A stretch of DNA of 35,868 nt from Phlegmacium glaucopus (GCA_015039465.1 MU130679.1:79649-115516), one strand, 5' to 3'. Counted from the first letter of the stretch, positions 1 through 10,295 are shown. The notes: a model not told the origin generated them from the letters alone. Numbers and translations: made by a program.

Positions 1-990
1 AAGACTTTTCATACATAGGTAACTTGCACCCCAGGGCGACCTCTTGACCTGAGCGCCCTGAGCTGCCTGGGGCACCCCAGGACATTTCAGGACAGCCTAG
101 GGCACAAGTCATGTTTCCTGATGTAAGCTATAAAAAGAAGGGAGGAATGAAGGAAATCATGATATATTATAAATCATAACACACCAAATGAATTCTAGAA
201 TTGCTCGGTGAATTACTCCCTGGTCAAACCAGACAACCACAAGACCAAGGTATGAGGAAATGAGTGGGGAAGTCCATCCATCAAGAGCAAGGTGAACAGT
301 ACTATTCAGTTGCTGTATTCAATGTATAAGCAATTTTTTAATTTTACAATAAAAATAACACACCAAAAAATAATTCTTCACCGCAATTGAAGCCTGCTCA
401 TAGATGTAAAGCAAATCCCGTTGAACTGTCATTGGATGTGGAATCTTAGTCCCAGGCTGTAGCATTTCAACCTCAAGCTTATAGTCATCGTCAAGGACAG
501 AGTTGATTGGACGAGCATTTTTTGCACAGCGCAGGGCAATAAGCGCACGGTGAGCTGGCTCAGAGTAAGGAATAGTCCCCGATTCTGGGTTACACATTCA
601 CAGCCTTGCTTCCTCAAACACATATCAATGTCCTTCTGCAGATTGCTTGTTCCATCACCTGTTTTTCCCTGTGAGCGAGTTCGGACAGATGGATGATGAT
701 GGGGATGGGTTTTGCAGGTGAACACCAGGGTCAGAGAAAGGGGTTCACGTGTTGGAGTAAAATCACGTCGCAGACCAATGTCGTAGTGGTCATATACTTC
801 AGATCTCCACAACATTCATGCTGCATCTTAAAGAATTCATTTATTTATATTTAGTAATAAAGTTTATCAAATATATGTACCAACAATCTCTTCATCACTC
901 ATCTCCCAGACCTCCAGATCAATGAGCCGATTGATTGTGGGAGCAGCTTGCCTCTGGCGTCGCTTGATGGGTGAGATAAGGACTGGAGGA

Positions 991-2113
991 TAGTGATGGG
1001 CAGGGGTTTGGGAAACCCCTGGGGTACAAGGGTAAGGGTAAGGAGGGTCAGGGTCAGGGTACAGATTTTTTGACCCTTGAAAAACCCTTACCCTTCTGGA
1101 GGGGTCAGGGTATTTTTGGGAATTTTTATTTCTCTGATATCAGAGTGATCTAACTGTTGTGTATCTATAAACTTGACTTTAAATCAGAGAAAAAGCAGTC
1201 TAAAGAGGCCTCACTGCTTTCACAACAATCAGTAGCTTAAACTACTAGTCAAACCCTCTCTATTTCATTTAAAATCTATTGCTAAACACCTTTAACACTT
1301 TGAACATGTTTTAAATAATAGCTACTTTGAAGGCTCCTTTGGATTACAAAGCTTGAGGAAGGATTTGGACCAAACCCTTGCACTAAACCCTGCTGGGGTT
1401 TCTTACCCTCCAACCCCTCAGAAACCCTTACCCTTACCCTTACCCTCCAAAACCCTTACCCTCAGCCAAGGGTAAGGGTTTTTGGAGGGTAAGGGTAAGG
1501 GCCAGCCTAATTCCACCCCAGGGTTATGTTAAGTTTAAAGCAAAGGAGAAGTCACGTCGGAGTTACTCCGGAACAGTAACCCGGAAAGGACGTTGGCCTC
1601 AGCGTATGTGCTGTGCCGCCCAGCTCCTAAGGTGTCCTGATTTCGGAACGGAAGAAGAAAGTAACAAGTCGGAAGACCTCAGTGACTTAGAGGAAAAACA
1701 AGAGGAGGGGAACTAAGTTGATATTCGAACTAAGGGAAAACATACAAGTTCGAGTACTTTAAATATAAAGAGAATTGCAACCGAAATATAGAATATAAAT
1801 ATAAGTGCTGCGTTCTGCTCCCGGGAAAGGTCCTGCATTCTTGGGTGAATAATCCATGGCTAGTGTGCTGACTGATGATGGGAAAGATGATGACAAAGAA
1901 TAGTGGTAGTGGCGAAGAAGTGATAACGGGTTTGGAGTTTAGTCGGAGGAACCGGAATGTCACGGAGAAGTCTCGGAGTTGAACATAGAAGGAGTAGTTC
2001 GGGAATATAAGGGAAGGCACTGTACGGAGTACGGACTACCGGAAACAACTCCGACGGAGCTGGACCGGAGTAACGTATGACGGAATGTAACAGGTTACCC
2101 TTGACCATCACTA
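991..2113. mobile_element. hAT-like MITE with 8-bp target-site duplication, itself carrying a solo LTR
   Basis: The outer ends are inverted: TAGTGATGGGCAGGGGT at 991 and the complement of TAGTGATGGTCAAGGGT ending at 2113. Both sides carry the perfect 8-bp direct repeat CTGGAGGA (983-990 and 2114-2121), the duplication length made by hAT transposases. Internal sequence near both ends is rich in GGGTAAGGGTAAGG / CCCTTACCCTTACC blocks arranged as inverted repeats (1028-1105 and 1385-1502). Without the nested LTR the element is about 552 bp. No coding sequence is visible, so it is non-autonomous. Confidence 0.85.
1527..2092. mobile_element. Solo LTR of an LTR retrotransposon
   Basis: The 566-bp segment begins TGTTAAG and ends TGTAACA, the TG...CA inverted ends of LTRs (TGTTA...TAACA). 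It is flanked by a perfect 5-bp direct repeat GGTTA (1522-1526 and 2093-2097). No internal domain or second LTR is present, so it is a solo LTR left by LTR-LTR recombination. It interrupts the right arm of the surrounding MITE. Orientation of the parent element cannot be decided from the LTR alone. Confidence 0.85.
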
Positions 2114-2459
2114 CTGGAGGAGCAAAGACATCCTCAGTAACAAGCATTCCTACATCTGAATCACTTGAGCCTGGGGATACTGAAGGAAAGCGCTCTCATG
2201 GGGTCTCAAACTGGAGCTGATGTGCCCAGACCTGTGGCCGTGGGGGTGGAGTAACAGGTGGGTTCAGTGGTACATGATCAGCATGATCAGTAAGGGCTAC
2301 AGAAGCTGCAGGCACTACAATAGCAGATTTTCCAGCCTTACGAGACTTAGGAGCAGCCCTAGCAGCCTTGGGAGCAGCCCTGGGAGCAGCCCTGGGAGGC
2401 ATAACATCTGACAAGCAGGGGGGAAAGGAAGCAAAGTCCCGAAACCGCACACAGCAATT

Positions 2460-3100
2460 GATAAGACTGCAGAATCATGTGTGACAGCGGAAATTGAAAA
2501 TTAATCTATATTTAGTACTAGCTTATCCGGATATCCGCGGTTTGCTATATTTAGTTATGGATACCCATAAATAGGTATCCGGATAAAATGGTCACGGGTA
2601 GCAACTGGATCTTGTCGGTCCGTGTTAGTCCCTAGGTTGGATGACCGGTTGAACTTGAACCCGCACCACAACCACAGTGCATGGCAACTACCCAGGTTAG
2701 ATTGTCATTCAATATGTTTATAGTAATTCCTCCAGCGCTTACTATGGGAGTTATTTAAGTAACACTCGAAGGTCTGCTGATGTAGGTTTAACATCGGCCC
2801 CGGAGTTCTCGCCTCTTACAATATAAATTGAATACAAAAAAAAGACATATTTCTAAAAGGCGAAATGAACTTCGCGGTGAGAACCGGCCGTAATAATCTT
2901 TATTTCAGTCTGACTGTGAGACGACGCAGCTGGAAGTATCTCATTGAGAAACGTCCGAACTGAGTAGAGCTGAAGAGGGTAGTATCTATGTATATCTACA
3001 AAGACAAATTCTTGATGCTTATAAAAAATTGGCGAACAATCAAAATGGTAATTTTAAATTCTCTTTCTATATAACTTGTTTACTTATTTCGTAAAGCCGA
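2460..3100. other. Gene-free stretch; AT-rich, palindromic TATCCGGATA motifs and a 5S-like segment
   Basis: No coding frame is convincing here. Around 2524-2586 the motifs TATCCGGATATCCG and GGTATCCGGATA form an inverted cluster that could be the end of an old transposon. Around 2612-2655 the text GTTAGTCCCTAGGTTGGAT followed by GACCGG resembles the internal promoter part of 5S rRNA. The remaining sequence shows nothing I recognise. Confidence 0.3.
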
Positions 3101-3137
3101 TAATGTTCTCCAGCAGGCTATTTAACTCACAGAGATC

Positions 3138-5056
3138 TTACCTTGACTTCAGAAGCACAAGAAGTCGCTTGGCAGCATGGTATGGATACCATCAAGGATG
3201 CTGGTACCACTGTTATCGGTGCTTCTCAGGAGACTTCAGCCGTTGCTCAGGAGAAAGCCAGCAAGGCTTCGTCGAGGCTCCAAGAGGCATATTAAAAGGT
3301 CAGTAACTATCTCATCCATTAAATAACATATACTGACTTGAATTCTTCAGATCTCCGACCGAGCCCAGTCTGACCCTCAATATCGTCAATCTCTTGACAC
3401 TCTTTTCGATATCCTCCAAAAGCGGCTCAACAAAACTATGGACGCAGCCTCCGATCCCAACGTCACTCTTTCCAGCTTCATTGCTGATCCAACTCCAGAG
3501 CAACACATCCCAAAAGTTATCTCCTCCGTACTCTAGTCGAACGCCTTGCAGGTGCACCGCTTGAACCCCTCATCCAGAAAACCTGGACATGCGCCAGCTC
3601 TGTTTTGAAAGATACGGAGCTTAAAGGCTGGTTTGACGACTTTTTCTCTTCGGCTCGTCAGAACTTATCCGAACCTGGTTACGCACGTTCAGAGGAAGCT
3701 CGGAATAAACGTCGCGAGCTCCGTATGCGCTGGAGGACTTTACTTGAGAAGGACGACAAGTGGAGGAAGGCTGTTGATAACGTGAAAATTGAATTGCGGA
3801 AAATTGAGGTTGGGTTGAAGATGAGTGAGGATTTTAATAGGGTTAGGGATGCGCATGAGAAGTTTGGGAGGGATATGGAAGAAAAGTTGGTTGGCTAGGA
3901 CGGGGTGCGCAGGCTGCGATCGAGCAGGCTACTTGGTTCTGGCAGGACTTGTTTAAGGTCTACGTTCCGAGGATACTCTCCAAGATGCGAAATGGAGGTT
4001 CGTATCTCTTTTCTTTCTTTTTTTGATTTACTTTCTCAACGTTCTTTTCGTATAGAACTGAATACGAAGACGACGAAATTGAATTTGTCCTCGAGAATCT
4101 CGACATCTCATCGTTCAACATCCTTCCTTCACATATCTACATACGCAACATCACTGATGTTGATATACTTACTTCAGACTCTCCCTCCGCTCCCTCGCGT
4201 ACCGCTGTAGGGACATTCACGCACGTCCGCATGCAAGCCATACAATTAACCCTCAACGACGTTTCATTCTGGTACCGCGACAAAACGGCTTCCGCCATTA
4301 CGCCCGATGAATCTACGGGTCTCCTAGGGCTCACCCTCCCCACTAAAGGCATCAACGTCGACCTCAAAGTCCGTCTCGTCCCTTCCCAGCCAACTCCAAA
4401 GACTCCCGGGCCTCTCTAAACACTTCCATGTCATTGAGAAAGCATCTGTATCCATCTCGGAAGACGTGAACATTGAAGTCAAGGAGAGCAATCATTCGGT
4501 GTTGATGACGCTCTTTAAGCCTATCATGGTTGTGAGGTTGGAGGACGCTTTGGAGAAGACTTTGAGTGAGGAGTTGAGGGGCGTTGTGGAGTGGGCTGAT
4601 GCGGTTGCTTGGGATGTTTCGAAGAGGAGGGAGGTATTTGAGGATACGGGGTTGGGTGGTGGTGGGTCATTGATGGCGGCGTTGTGGAGTGAATTGGGAA
4701 GATTGCAGAGGGAAAGGAGAGAGGAGGGTGAGAGTGTTGGTTGGAGAGCGACGGGTACGGGTGTTGTTGTTGAACAACAGAAGGGGGAAGGTAAAGGAAA
4801 GACGGCGTTTGCTGTTGGTGCTGAACCGCAGATCTTGGAAGGGGAGAAACGAGGACCATTGGGTACAGGATCTGAGAGATTGAAAGATAAGCTCGAGAGG
4901 GAGATGGATGTGGATGCGAGTGTACTTGAAGGACGAGCCAAGGATTTGATGAAAGAAGGTAAGAGGCAGGTTGAAGGGTTTAGGAAGAGCGTAGAGAGGA
5001 AGAAGGATCAGGAGTTGGCTCAGGAGAGTTGGCAGAGTTCAAGTTTTGATTTCTGA
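3138..5056 (+). pseudogene. HAM1-like protein gene, 5'-truncated and frameshifted
   Basis: The reading frames together spell a fungal HAM1-like protein (N-terminal HAM1 helical region, then the HAM1 C-terminal domain formerly called DUF4449). The N-terminal helical part runs from about 3140 to 3530, then 3536-3990 with TWFWQDLF and YVPRILSKM. The C-terminal domain runs from 4060 (EDDEIEFVLENLDI, SFWYRDKTASAITPDESTG) to SSFDF and TGA at 5056. Two introns are visible (3299-3350 and 3998-4055). It is broken in several places: an in-frame TAA at 3293-3295; a one-base shift near 3520-3535; a frame change at about 3896-3905; an out-of-phase junction at intron 2; and a shift near 4415. No start codon or true N-terminus is seen. 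Its 3' end was copied in inverted orientation elsewhere in the window. Confidence 0.75.
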
Positions 5057-5450
5057 GTTTATCGATTTTATTTATGTAAATTATAATGTGACCCCACTGC
5101 GGCAAGCATTCCCTATTTATCTCCATTGCTTGAATTTTATCGAGGGAATTTGTAGGGTTCGGGAAGGTGCCGAGAAGTATGAGTGAAGGCCGCCGAGCAA
5201 TAAAGGCAGGGAAAATTCTTCAGCGAAACTGACCCTCTCTCTCCTGAAGATGACAATTCCAATGTTGACTACGTGTAGTATGTATGATAAGAACCTTTGA
5301 CACAGAGATGGAAATCGATGGACCTAATAGAACTTGTGACAATAGTGCCACTAGCAACTCGCTCGGCCTACTTCTGTTGGCTATCATGAATCTGTATTTG
5401 ATCAGTATATTCTAGTCGACCTCTGCTAAGTAGTCCCACCAATTTTACAG
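5057..5450. other. Intergenic, nothing recognised
   Basis: This holds the 3' flank of the HAM1-like pseudogene and further AT-rich sequence. The first 22 bases are included in the inverted copy found at 6502-6552. I see no gene, RNA or clear repeat in the rest. Confidence 0.4.
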
Positions 5451-6409
5451 CTATTGTAATAACTTCGGGATAGACGCAATCGACGCAATACAAGGCCCAG
5501 CATCAAAAAATCGCTTCTTAATTCTGTCAAGCGATTCTTTCCAAAATTTATAATTGGAAGTATTACGATCATTGCAGTCCACTACTATCAAATCCCAGGA
5601 AATGGTCATAATTTCGTTCTTGTCAATAATGCTTGGGGTATCGGGATTGGTAGTAGGATCCTCCGTTGTCAAGGAGTCGATGTGGGTCCTACACAATAGA
5701 GGGATTATGGCTGTTTTCTTTGACCTTGAGTCGCTAGTTCATTCCGGAGGTATACTCTATGTCCTCCCTTCGTGTTATTTGATGCACGAGAAATACCTGA
5801 AATAGTATATCCCGTAGCTGCCTCGGATATCTCGGTGTCTGATTGAGATGGTTGAGCTTGGGTAGTTTGTATTGTGTTGTTGATCTCTGCTTCTGGGATC
5901 TCATCAAGGTTCTCCAACGCACAAAATTCATCCCCAGAATCATCAGGCATATCTTCACTCGAAAGACTAAGAACATCGTCCTCCGAAACCTATGGCCGAG
6001 GCTGATCCTCGATAGTACCATCACGGCTGCGTGAACCAGAAGGTCCAGTGTCCCCGGAAGAATCTATAAAAAACGCTGAAAAACACAGAATAAACCAGAG
6101 ACATAGTAAAACATTGTTAGTATGTTTCCAAGCAGGGTTGGTGGATTTGGACGTGTCTGGAATGGGAAAGTAACGTGTGTATTGGTATCAGGATTTACGC
6201 GAGGAGATGGCAGAGTTTCTGACTCGTTGTTGCTGGTTATAGGCGTCTGAGGTGAAATACAAGTTTCTGAAGGCAAAGATGGGATTGATGACATGGCCGT
6301 GTTGGATGGCTCGTGTGCTTGGGACCTACCAACATTTTGTACTACTGTAAAATTTCCGCCTCTAATCAATGTGCCTTTTCCTGAAAACCTTGCCATCCAC
6401 CAGGAATGT
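5451..6409 (-). pseudogene. Orphan NACHT-type first exon fused to unrelated degenerate coding sequence
   Basis: The ATG at about 6397-6395 opens a frame with FSGKGTLIRGGNFTVVQNVG, nearly the same as exon 1 of the NACHT genes downstream. The upstream sequence is also homologous to theirs. After that motif the frame enters a Ser/Pro/Thr-rich segment, not the NACHT exon 2. A likely intron follows, with branch TACTAAC near 6118 and acceptor TTTTTCAG near 6079. An acidic segment then follows (EDDVLSLSSEDMPDDSGDEF, LDEIPEAEI), preceded by an in-frame TAG. A frame change near 5710 leads to TISWDLIVVDCNDRN and a stop at 5451. The last part faintly resembles a Walker-B-like strand of SNF2-type helicases (VVDE-x-H), but the acidic pair is lost, so this is only a guess. 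The locus is probably a chimeric, non-functional remnant. An expressed short protein carrying the N-terminal motif cannot be excluded. Confidence 0.4.
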
Positions 6410-6429
6410 TGAATGATCTGTATCATGCA

Positions 6430-6481
6430 GAGCTGATTGAAGCTTTGACCTGAGAGTCGCGGAGATAAACAGGGAATGCTT
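6430..6481 (-). promoter_or_regulatory. Conserved upstream box of the NACHT module (orphan copy)
   Basis: The block AGCTTTGACCTGAGAGTCG plus GGAGATAAACAGGGAATGCT lies just upstream of the orphan first exon. It recurs upstream of the NACHT genes at 13861-13908 and 35554-35601. Conservation in three duplicated flanks suggests 5' leader or promoter sequence, but duplication alone could also explain it. Confidence 0.45.
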
Positions 6482-6501
6482 TATAATTTTGGGATAAGTG
6501 A

Positions 6502-6552
6502 TACATAAATAAAATCGATAAACTCAGAAATCAAAACTTGAACTCTGCCAAC
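6502..6552 (-). repeat. Inverted fragment of the local HAM1-like pseudogene 3' end
   Basis: These 51 bases are the exact reverse complement of 5028-5078. They cover the last codons, the stop and the first 3'-flanking bases of the HAM1-like pseudogene. Because non-coding flank is included, the fragment was copied from this locus or a very recent relative of it. Confidence 0.85.
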
Positions 6553-7282
6553 CCTTTGAATCCGAGTCTTCCTCCATATTACCATGGAAGGACATCCATC
6601 GGTAAACCCAGACCCTTTTATCACACCGAGGACGGTTATGTGACCTGTATAATAGTATCCCGTTCTGTCTACTCTTCTGACAAAATATCCTCAATCTGCG
6701 TCAAGTCTCTTCCAGGCATAGAACGACATCATCTACGGTGAGCAGGGGTTCCTTTCTATCTGGGAGGATATCAGAACATAGTTACAGCACAACAATGGAC
6801 GGATATTGAAGTCTTGGACCTGGAAAGTTGCACACGCGCTGCCATCAGTGGAAGGAAGAAAAATACGGTGAGTAGCATATCCATTTGGAAAAATGAATAT
6901 AATCCTCGTATAGGATAAAATACTATACATCATTCCTTGCTCACCTCCCAGGATGCCTCTATCGTTTATAACAACCTCAGTCAGGGCATCGTCAAACCCC
7001 CTGTTTAATATTTACTTGTAAGGTATGGAACGATGGATGCCGATTGTGAACCGTGACTGCCAATGTCTATTTCTCAGTACATGTCATTCACAGCCTACAC
7101 ACACGTCGTTTTGAATAAATAGCCTTTATAGTTTTGGACGAATGTAGTCTTTGGGCCTGGGGGACCATTCTTTAGAGGTCGATATGGATGGATTAGGGTA
7201 AATTATTCAACCAGCAGCCATTTCCTTCGTTCCTGTATTCCGACTTTTCCTGCTATAAAACTCTTCGACCGACGACAACGGA
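6553..7282. other. Remnant of a plus-strand gene end plus 3' flank of NACHT module 1
   Basis: Two intron-like intervals (GTGAGC at 6748 and GTGAGT at 6869) and a terminal exon read on the plus strand suggest a broken small gene. The terminal exon follows CTCCCAG at about 6951 and encodes DASIVYNNLSQGIVKPPV then TAA near 7008. Earlier exons do not join into one open frame and I do not recognise the protein. The same terminal exon occurs at 10563-10620. From about 7020 to 7282 the sequence matches the 3' flanks of the other NACHT genes (10650-10919 and 32115-32530), so it belongs to the duplicated module. Confidence 0.35.
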
Positions 7283-10200
7283 CTATGGAAATGTGAGCCG
7301 ACCATTTTTAACGTATCTACCTTCAACTCCATTTGACACCCTCCCTTTCGAACCTATGGGCGTGACACTTTCAGGAAGGGGAATTAAACCTGTTCCAGTT
7401 GTGGCTGATGGGATATTCGGGAACTGACTTGATGATTGTTGGGGAGGTGCGAATTCCCTAGATACAGAATGGGGGAATTGTTGTTGCTCCCAAGGAGCGG
7501 GAAGAGAATGTGACTGAGTGTACATGGCCATTTCCTCAGAACCGCCGGTGATGCTGGTCGTTTCAGAATGGACAGGGGGATCTAGTGGCTCTGGTCCAGA
7601 TGAAGGAGCCTCCGTGTTCCCCAGGTCATACTCCTTGAATAAAAATGAAGTTTAGTAAGTGAATGTATCTCAGAGAGGTGAGAAAGAAAAGGAGATGATT
7701 CAATATGAGGTTGGATAAATTTACTTTGATGTACACTTCGATTGCCAGCGCTAGGTTGCGTCGGTGCCCTAAATGGCCTTGGACTTGATTGGTGCGCAAG
7801 AACGTCACCAGTCGGTGCTCCTTAGGAAAACGTGAAAGGATTTCCTGCGCAATTGTCGAATAATCCCGATCTTGTTTAGAGCCAAGCTTAGAACTGTAGA
7901 AATGTAACCGGGAACTAGTTAGAGTCCTGCTCGAATTTAAGTTTGAATGAAGGAACACTTACAGACTGCGCTGCTGTGATAAATGTTGCAGGAGTATCAC
8001 AGCAAGTTCTATATGATTCGATTTATCCCTGTAATAGCTCTTAGATCGGGCTTGGTCAGTGAAAAAACCTTGCGTCATTTTTCTGTACTCTCGGTAGGAC
8101 TCTCGGTGGTCTGTGTAACCCTCAGGGTCAAGAGTAGTTTGAAGTTCATCTAGCTGACGCAGGACAACAGGGCGAGGCTGTTTACAAATACTCGACGCTA
8201 AAAGATTGGCGTCTCCGTGGAATGAATCAAAAGTAAAAATGGTGAGCATGCACTGGAAGGTGGGGTCTGATAGTGGTAAAACTGAAAGCTTCTTGAGTAG
8301 GAAGTTGTCAAAGTGCGCCATATAGCATCTACAGAGGCATCCCGAAGTGTGGGATGTGGGACACTGCAAACAAAATGCAATTAGCATTACCAAGATTTGG
8401 TGAATATAAACAGTTGCCTAACCTGCTGTTGTAGCCAGCGGATGAAACCAGGTAAAATGGTCGCGACTTGGGTAAAATGCCACGCTTCGCCAATGCTGAG
8501 GTATTCTGATGCGAAAAAAAGATACTGATCAAATTTAAAGGAGCTTAACTTGTGAAGAAGCCCCTCGGTCGGATGTGCGTTCACACATTGCGTCATCAAG
8601 TTTTTGTAAGCAATGTCAAGGTGCCGTGGTTGATCAACTAGTCATGCAGGTCAGTACTTGGATGAAATTAGGAATCGTAGTGCACGTACTCTCCAATGTG
8701 CCACCCATTTCAAGAATTGGTATCACATGCTCGATACAAATTTCGGCCATTCGAGCATGCGCTTTCGAGGCGTCAATGAATAAATCACCCGAACGTGATC
8801 TGTCAAACAAAAAGTCCCCGAGTGACGCATGAAATATCCGAAGCTGATCTTCCTCCGAGTCGCTATTCAGCGATAGCGACGGGACAAAGATGACAGAGTG
8901 AAGGTCCACCAATATAATCTGTAAATCTCCAGACTGATAGCCCAAAAAATTCTCAACGAAAGAAGGCGTAAATATTCCCGGCCAGGGGTCTTGGAGACTA
9001 CGAAAGAGGAGACGGAATGCGAAGACCTCGAGCACTGCTTCGATGTTTTCGGCAGACAAAAATATCAACCGATATAGAGCATCCAACTCAGCAAATGGAA
9101 CTTGCTTTCCCGCTGTTTTCAGTCCAAATATGATATCCAATCTGTCAGTTGGACGATGCCGAGGTGATTCAACAAATTTTATCACAGTTGATGCATATAT
9201 GAACTGCCCAGAGGATTTTCGAACTAAATTTTCTACCTCCAAGGCAGAAGGCCATGACGGGGGAAGGCGTAATGCAAGTGGATGCTTCGCCTTGATCTCC
9301 TTGAATTTTGACATGAGAAACAGGCGGATATCCTCATCAGGTTGGTAGTGGTCGTCCAATGCAAGCCGACGTGTCATCGAATCCATCCTTTCTTGATTGA
9401 AACCACTGCGGATATCTTGCTCCGGTCGACTCGCTACAAGAAAGATAAAGGGAACACAAGAATGTTGAAGGGTTGACAAGATGGAACAGTGAGAATTTTG
9501 GGCGTTGTTGCATTCATCCAAGCCATCTATTATGATGAGTCTGGGATAAAATTCCTTGCTCGGACGACTATGCTTGGATGGTAATGCAGATAGAGGTTCA
9601 AGTATCAAAGCTTCAAATTGAGCCTCAAGAGAACGGTCGAAAATCAGAGGATCTCTCTCAATGGCCAAAGATATATGATCGACTATTCCTGGGATTGAGA
9701 TCGTGAGTTGGTACGAAAGAGTCGGGATTAGAAGAATGGCATCATTACGACCAGAGGCTGTTCTCGAGAAAAAGAAACTGGCAGCGAGAAGACCAGCCTT
9801 GTGACACAACTCCGCAATAGTTTGAGCGATGGCGGATTTTCCTGCCCCAGCTGGTCCGTACAACCACAAGAAAAATTCATCTTTGTCGATCGTTCTTATC
9901 CAGCCCATGATATCTTTGATAATGATTTCTCGTGTTCCTGGATGACATTTCGGAGGGTCATATCTTTCGGAAGAATTATGGAATGCTCCTGGAGCAACCT
10001 TTTCGTACAGACGATTGATTCCTACACAGACATGACGATGAAGCAAGATCTACTGGTTCATTGCCCATGCACAGAGATCACTGCTAGGACGTACCTTTAC
10101 TACCATCATTTTGTACTACTGTAAAATTGCCGCCTCTAATCAATGTGCTTGTTCCCGAAAACATTGCCATCCCACCAGGAAAGTTGAATGATCTACGTTT

Positions 10201-10290
10201 GTCGTGGAGATGTTTGACAATCGGTTGCACGCAGGGCCAGAGATGAGGACCTCTTTGAGCCGTGGCAGTGTGGTCATATTATAATTTACA
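6948..10290 (-). repeat. NACHT module copy 1 (segmental duplication)
   Basis: This is one of three same-orientation copies of a segment of about 3.4 kb made of a 3' flank, the complete NACHT gene and a 5' flank. The left end is shared with copy 2 from the KPPV terminal exon onward. The right end diverges after GCAGTGTGGTCATATT. Copy 1 lacks about 45 bases in the 5' flank that copies 2 and 3 keep (the box at 13861-13908). Confidence 0.8.
7283..10170 (-). CDS. NACHT-domain NTPase, copy 1 (fungal NLR-like), six exons
   Basis: This is a STAND-class NTPase of the fungal NLR type, predicted 847 aa. Exons: 10170-10095, 10021-8690, 8637-8423, 8363-7963, 7893-7725 and 7633-7283. Phases agree at all five introns (52-91 bases). 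Exon 1 carries a 25-residue N-terminal segment with LIRGGNFTVVQN. The region around residues 34-56 (VAPGAFHNSSERYDPPKCHP) is the usual pre-NACHT linker of mushroom NACHT proteins. Walker A is GPAGAGKS at about 81-88, and Walker B is LIIIDGLDEC at about 187-196 with both acidic residues. A helical region and a Pro/Gln/Ser-rich tail (LPAPWEQQQF, GTGLIPLPESV) follow. No ankyrin, WD40 or TPR repeats are seen. ATG 10170 is chosen because the motif starts at once. In Podospora and related fungi such proteins act in non-self recognition and cell death; the role here is inferred. The gene looks intact. Confidence 0.85.
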
Positions 10291-10295
10291 TCAAT

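Larger units (their letters stand above)
319..2402 (-). pseudogene. Decayed hAT-type transposase, N-terminal half, interrupted by nested insertions
   Basis: Read on the minus strand, this is the N-terminal part of a BED-finger/hAT-like transposase. A basic Ala/Pro/Lys-rich leader starts at an ATG at 2402 (residues MPPRAAPRAAPK). A Ser/Asp-rich stretch follows (2195-2122), then a segment at about 980-890 (PTINRLIDLEVWEMSDEEIV). Next comes a BED-like block at about 815-620 with HHH, CK and TSNLQKDIDMC, typical of the zinc-finger region before hAT catalytic domains. The last part (597-319) contains PHPMTVQRDLLYIYEQA, like the T-V-S-R-D segment of fungal hAT transposases. It is broken by an in-frame TGA at 2196-2198 (where CGA would read through), by a frame change near 600, and by the MITE at 991-2113. 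Removing that insertion joins DVFAPPV to LISPIKRR in frame. The catalytic C-terminus is absent. Family assignment is from motif memory. Confidence 0.6.

Noticed and set aside
1028..1502. Telomere or subtelomere end
   Set aside because: The GGGTAA-type runs are short, irregular and inverted, and lie inside an element with inverted ends and an 8-bp target duplication.
4492..4941. Minus-strand reading frames in the HAM1-like region
   Set aside because: They are low-complexity Ser/Pro shadows of the plus-strand charged C-terminus, which has family similarity.
5554..5805. Plus-strand frame of 83 codons
   Set aside because: It opposes the degenerate minus-strand coding remnant and has no recognisable features.
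9043..9348. Plus-strand frames opposite the NACHT genes
   Set aside because: Shadow frames; the minus strand carries Walker motifs, matching splice phases and three-copy conservation.
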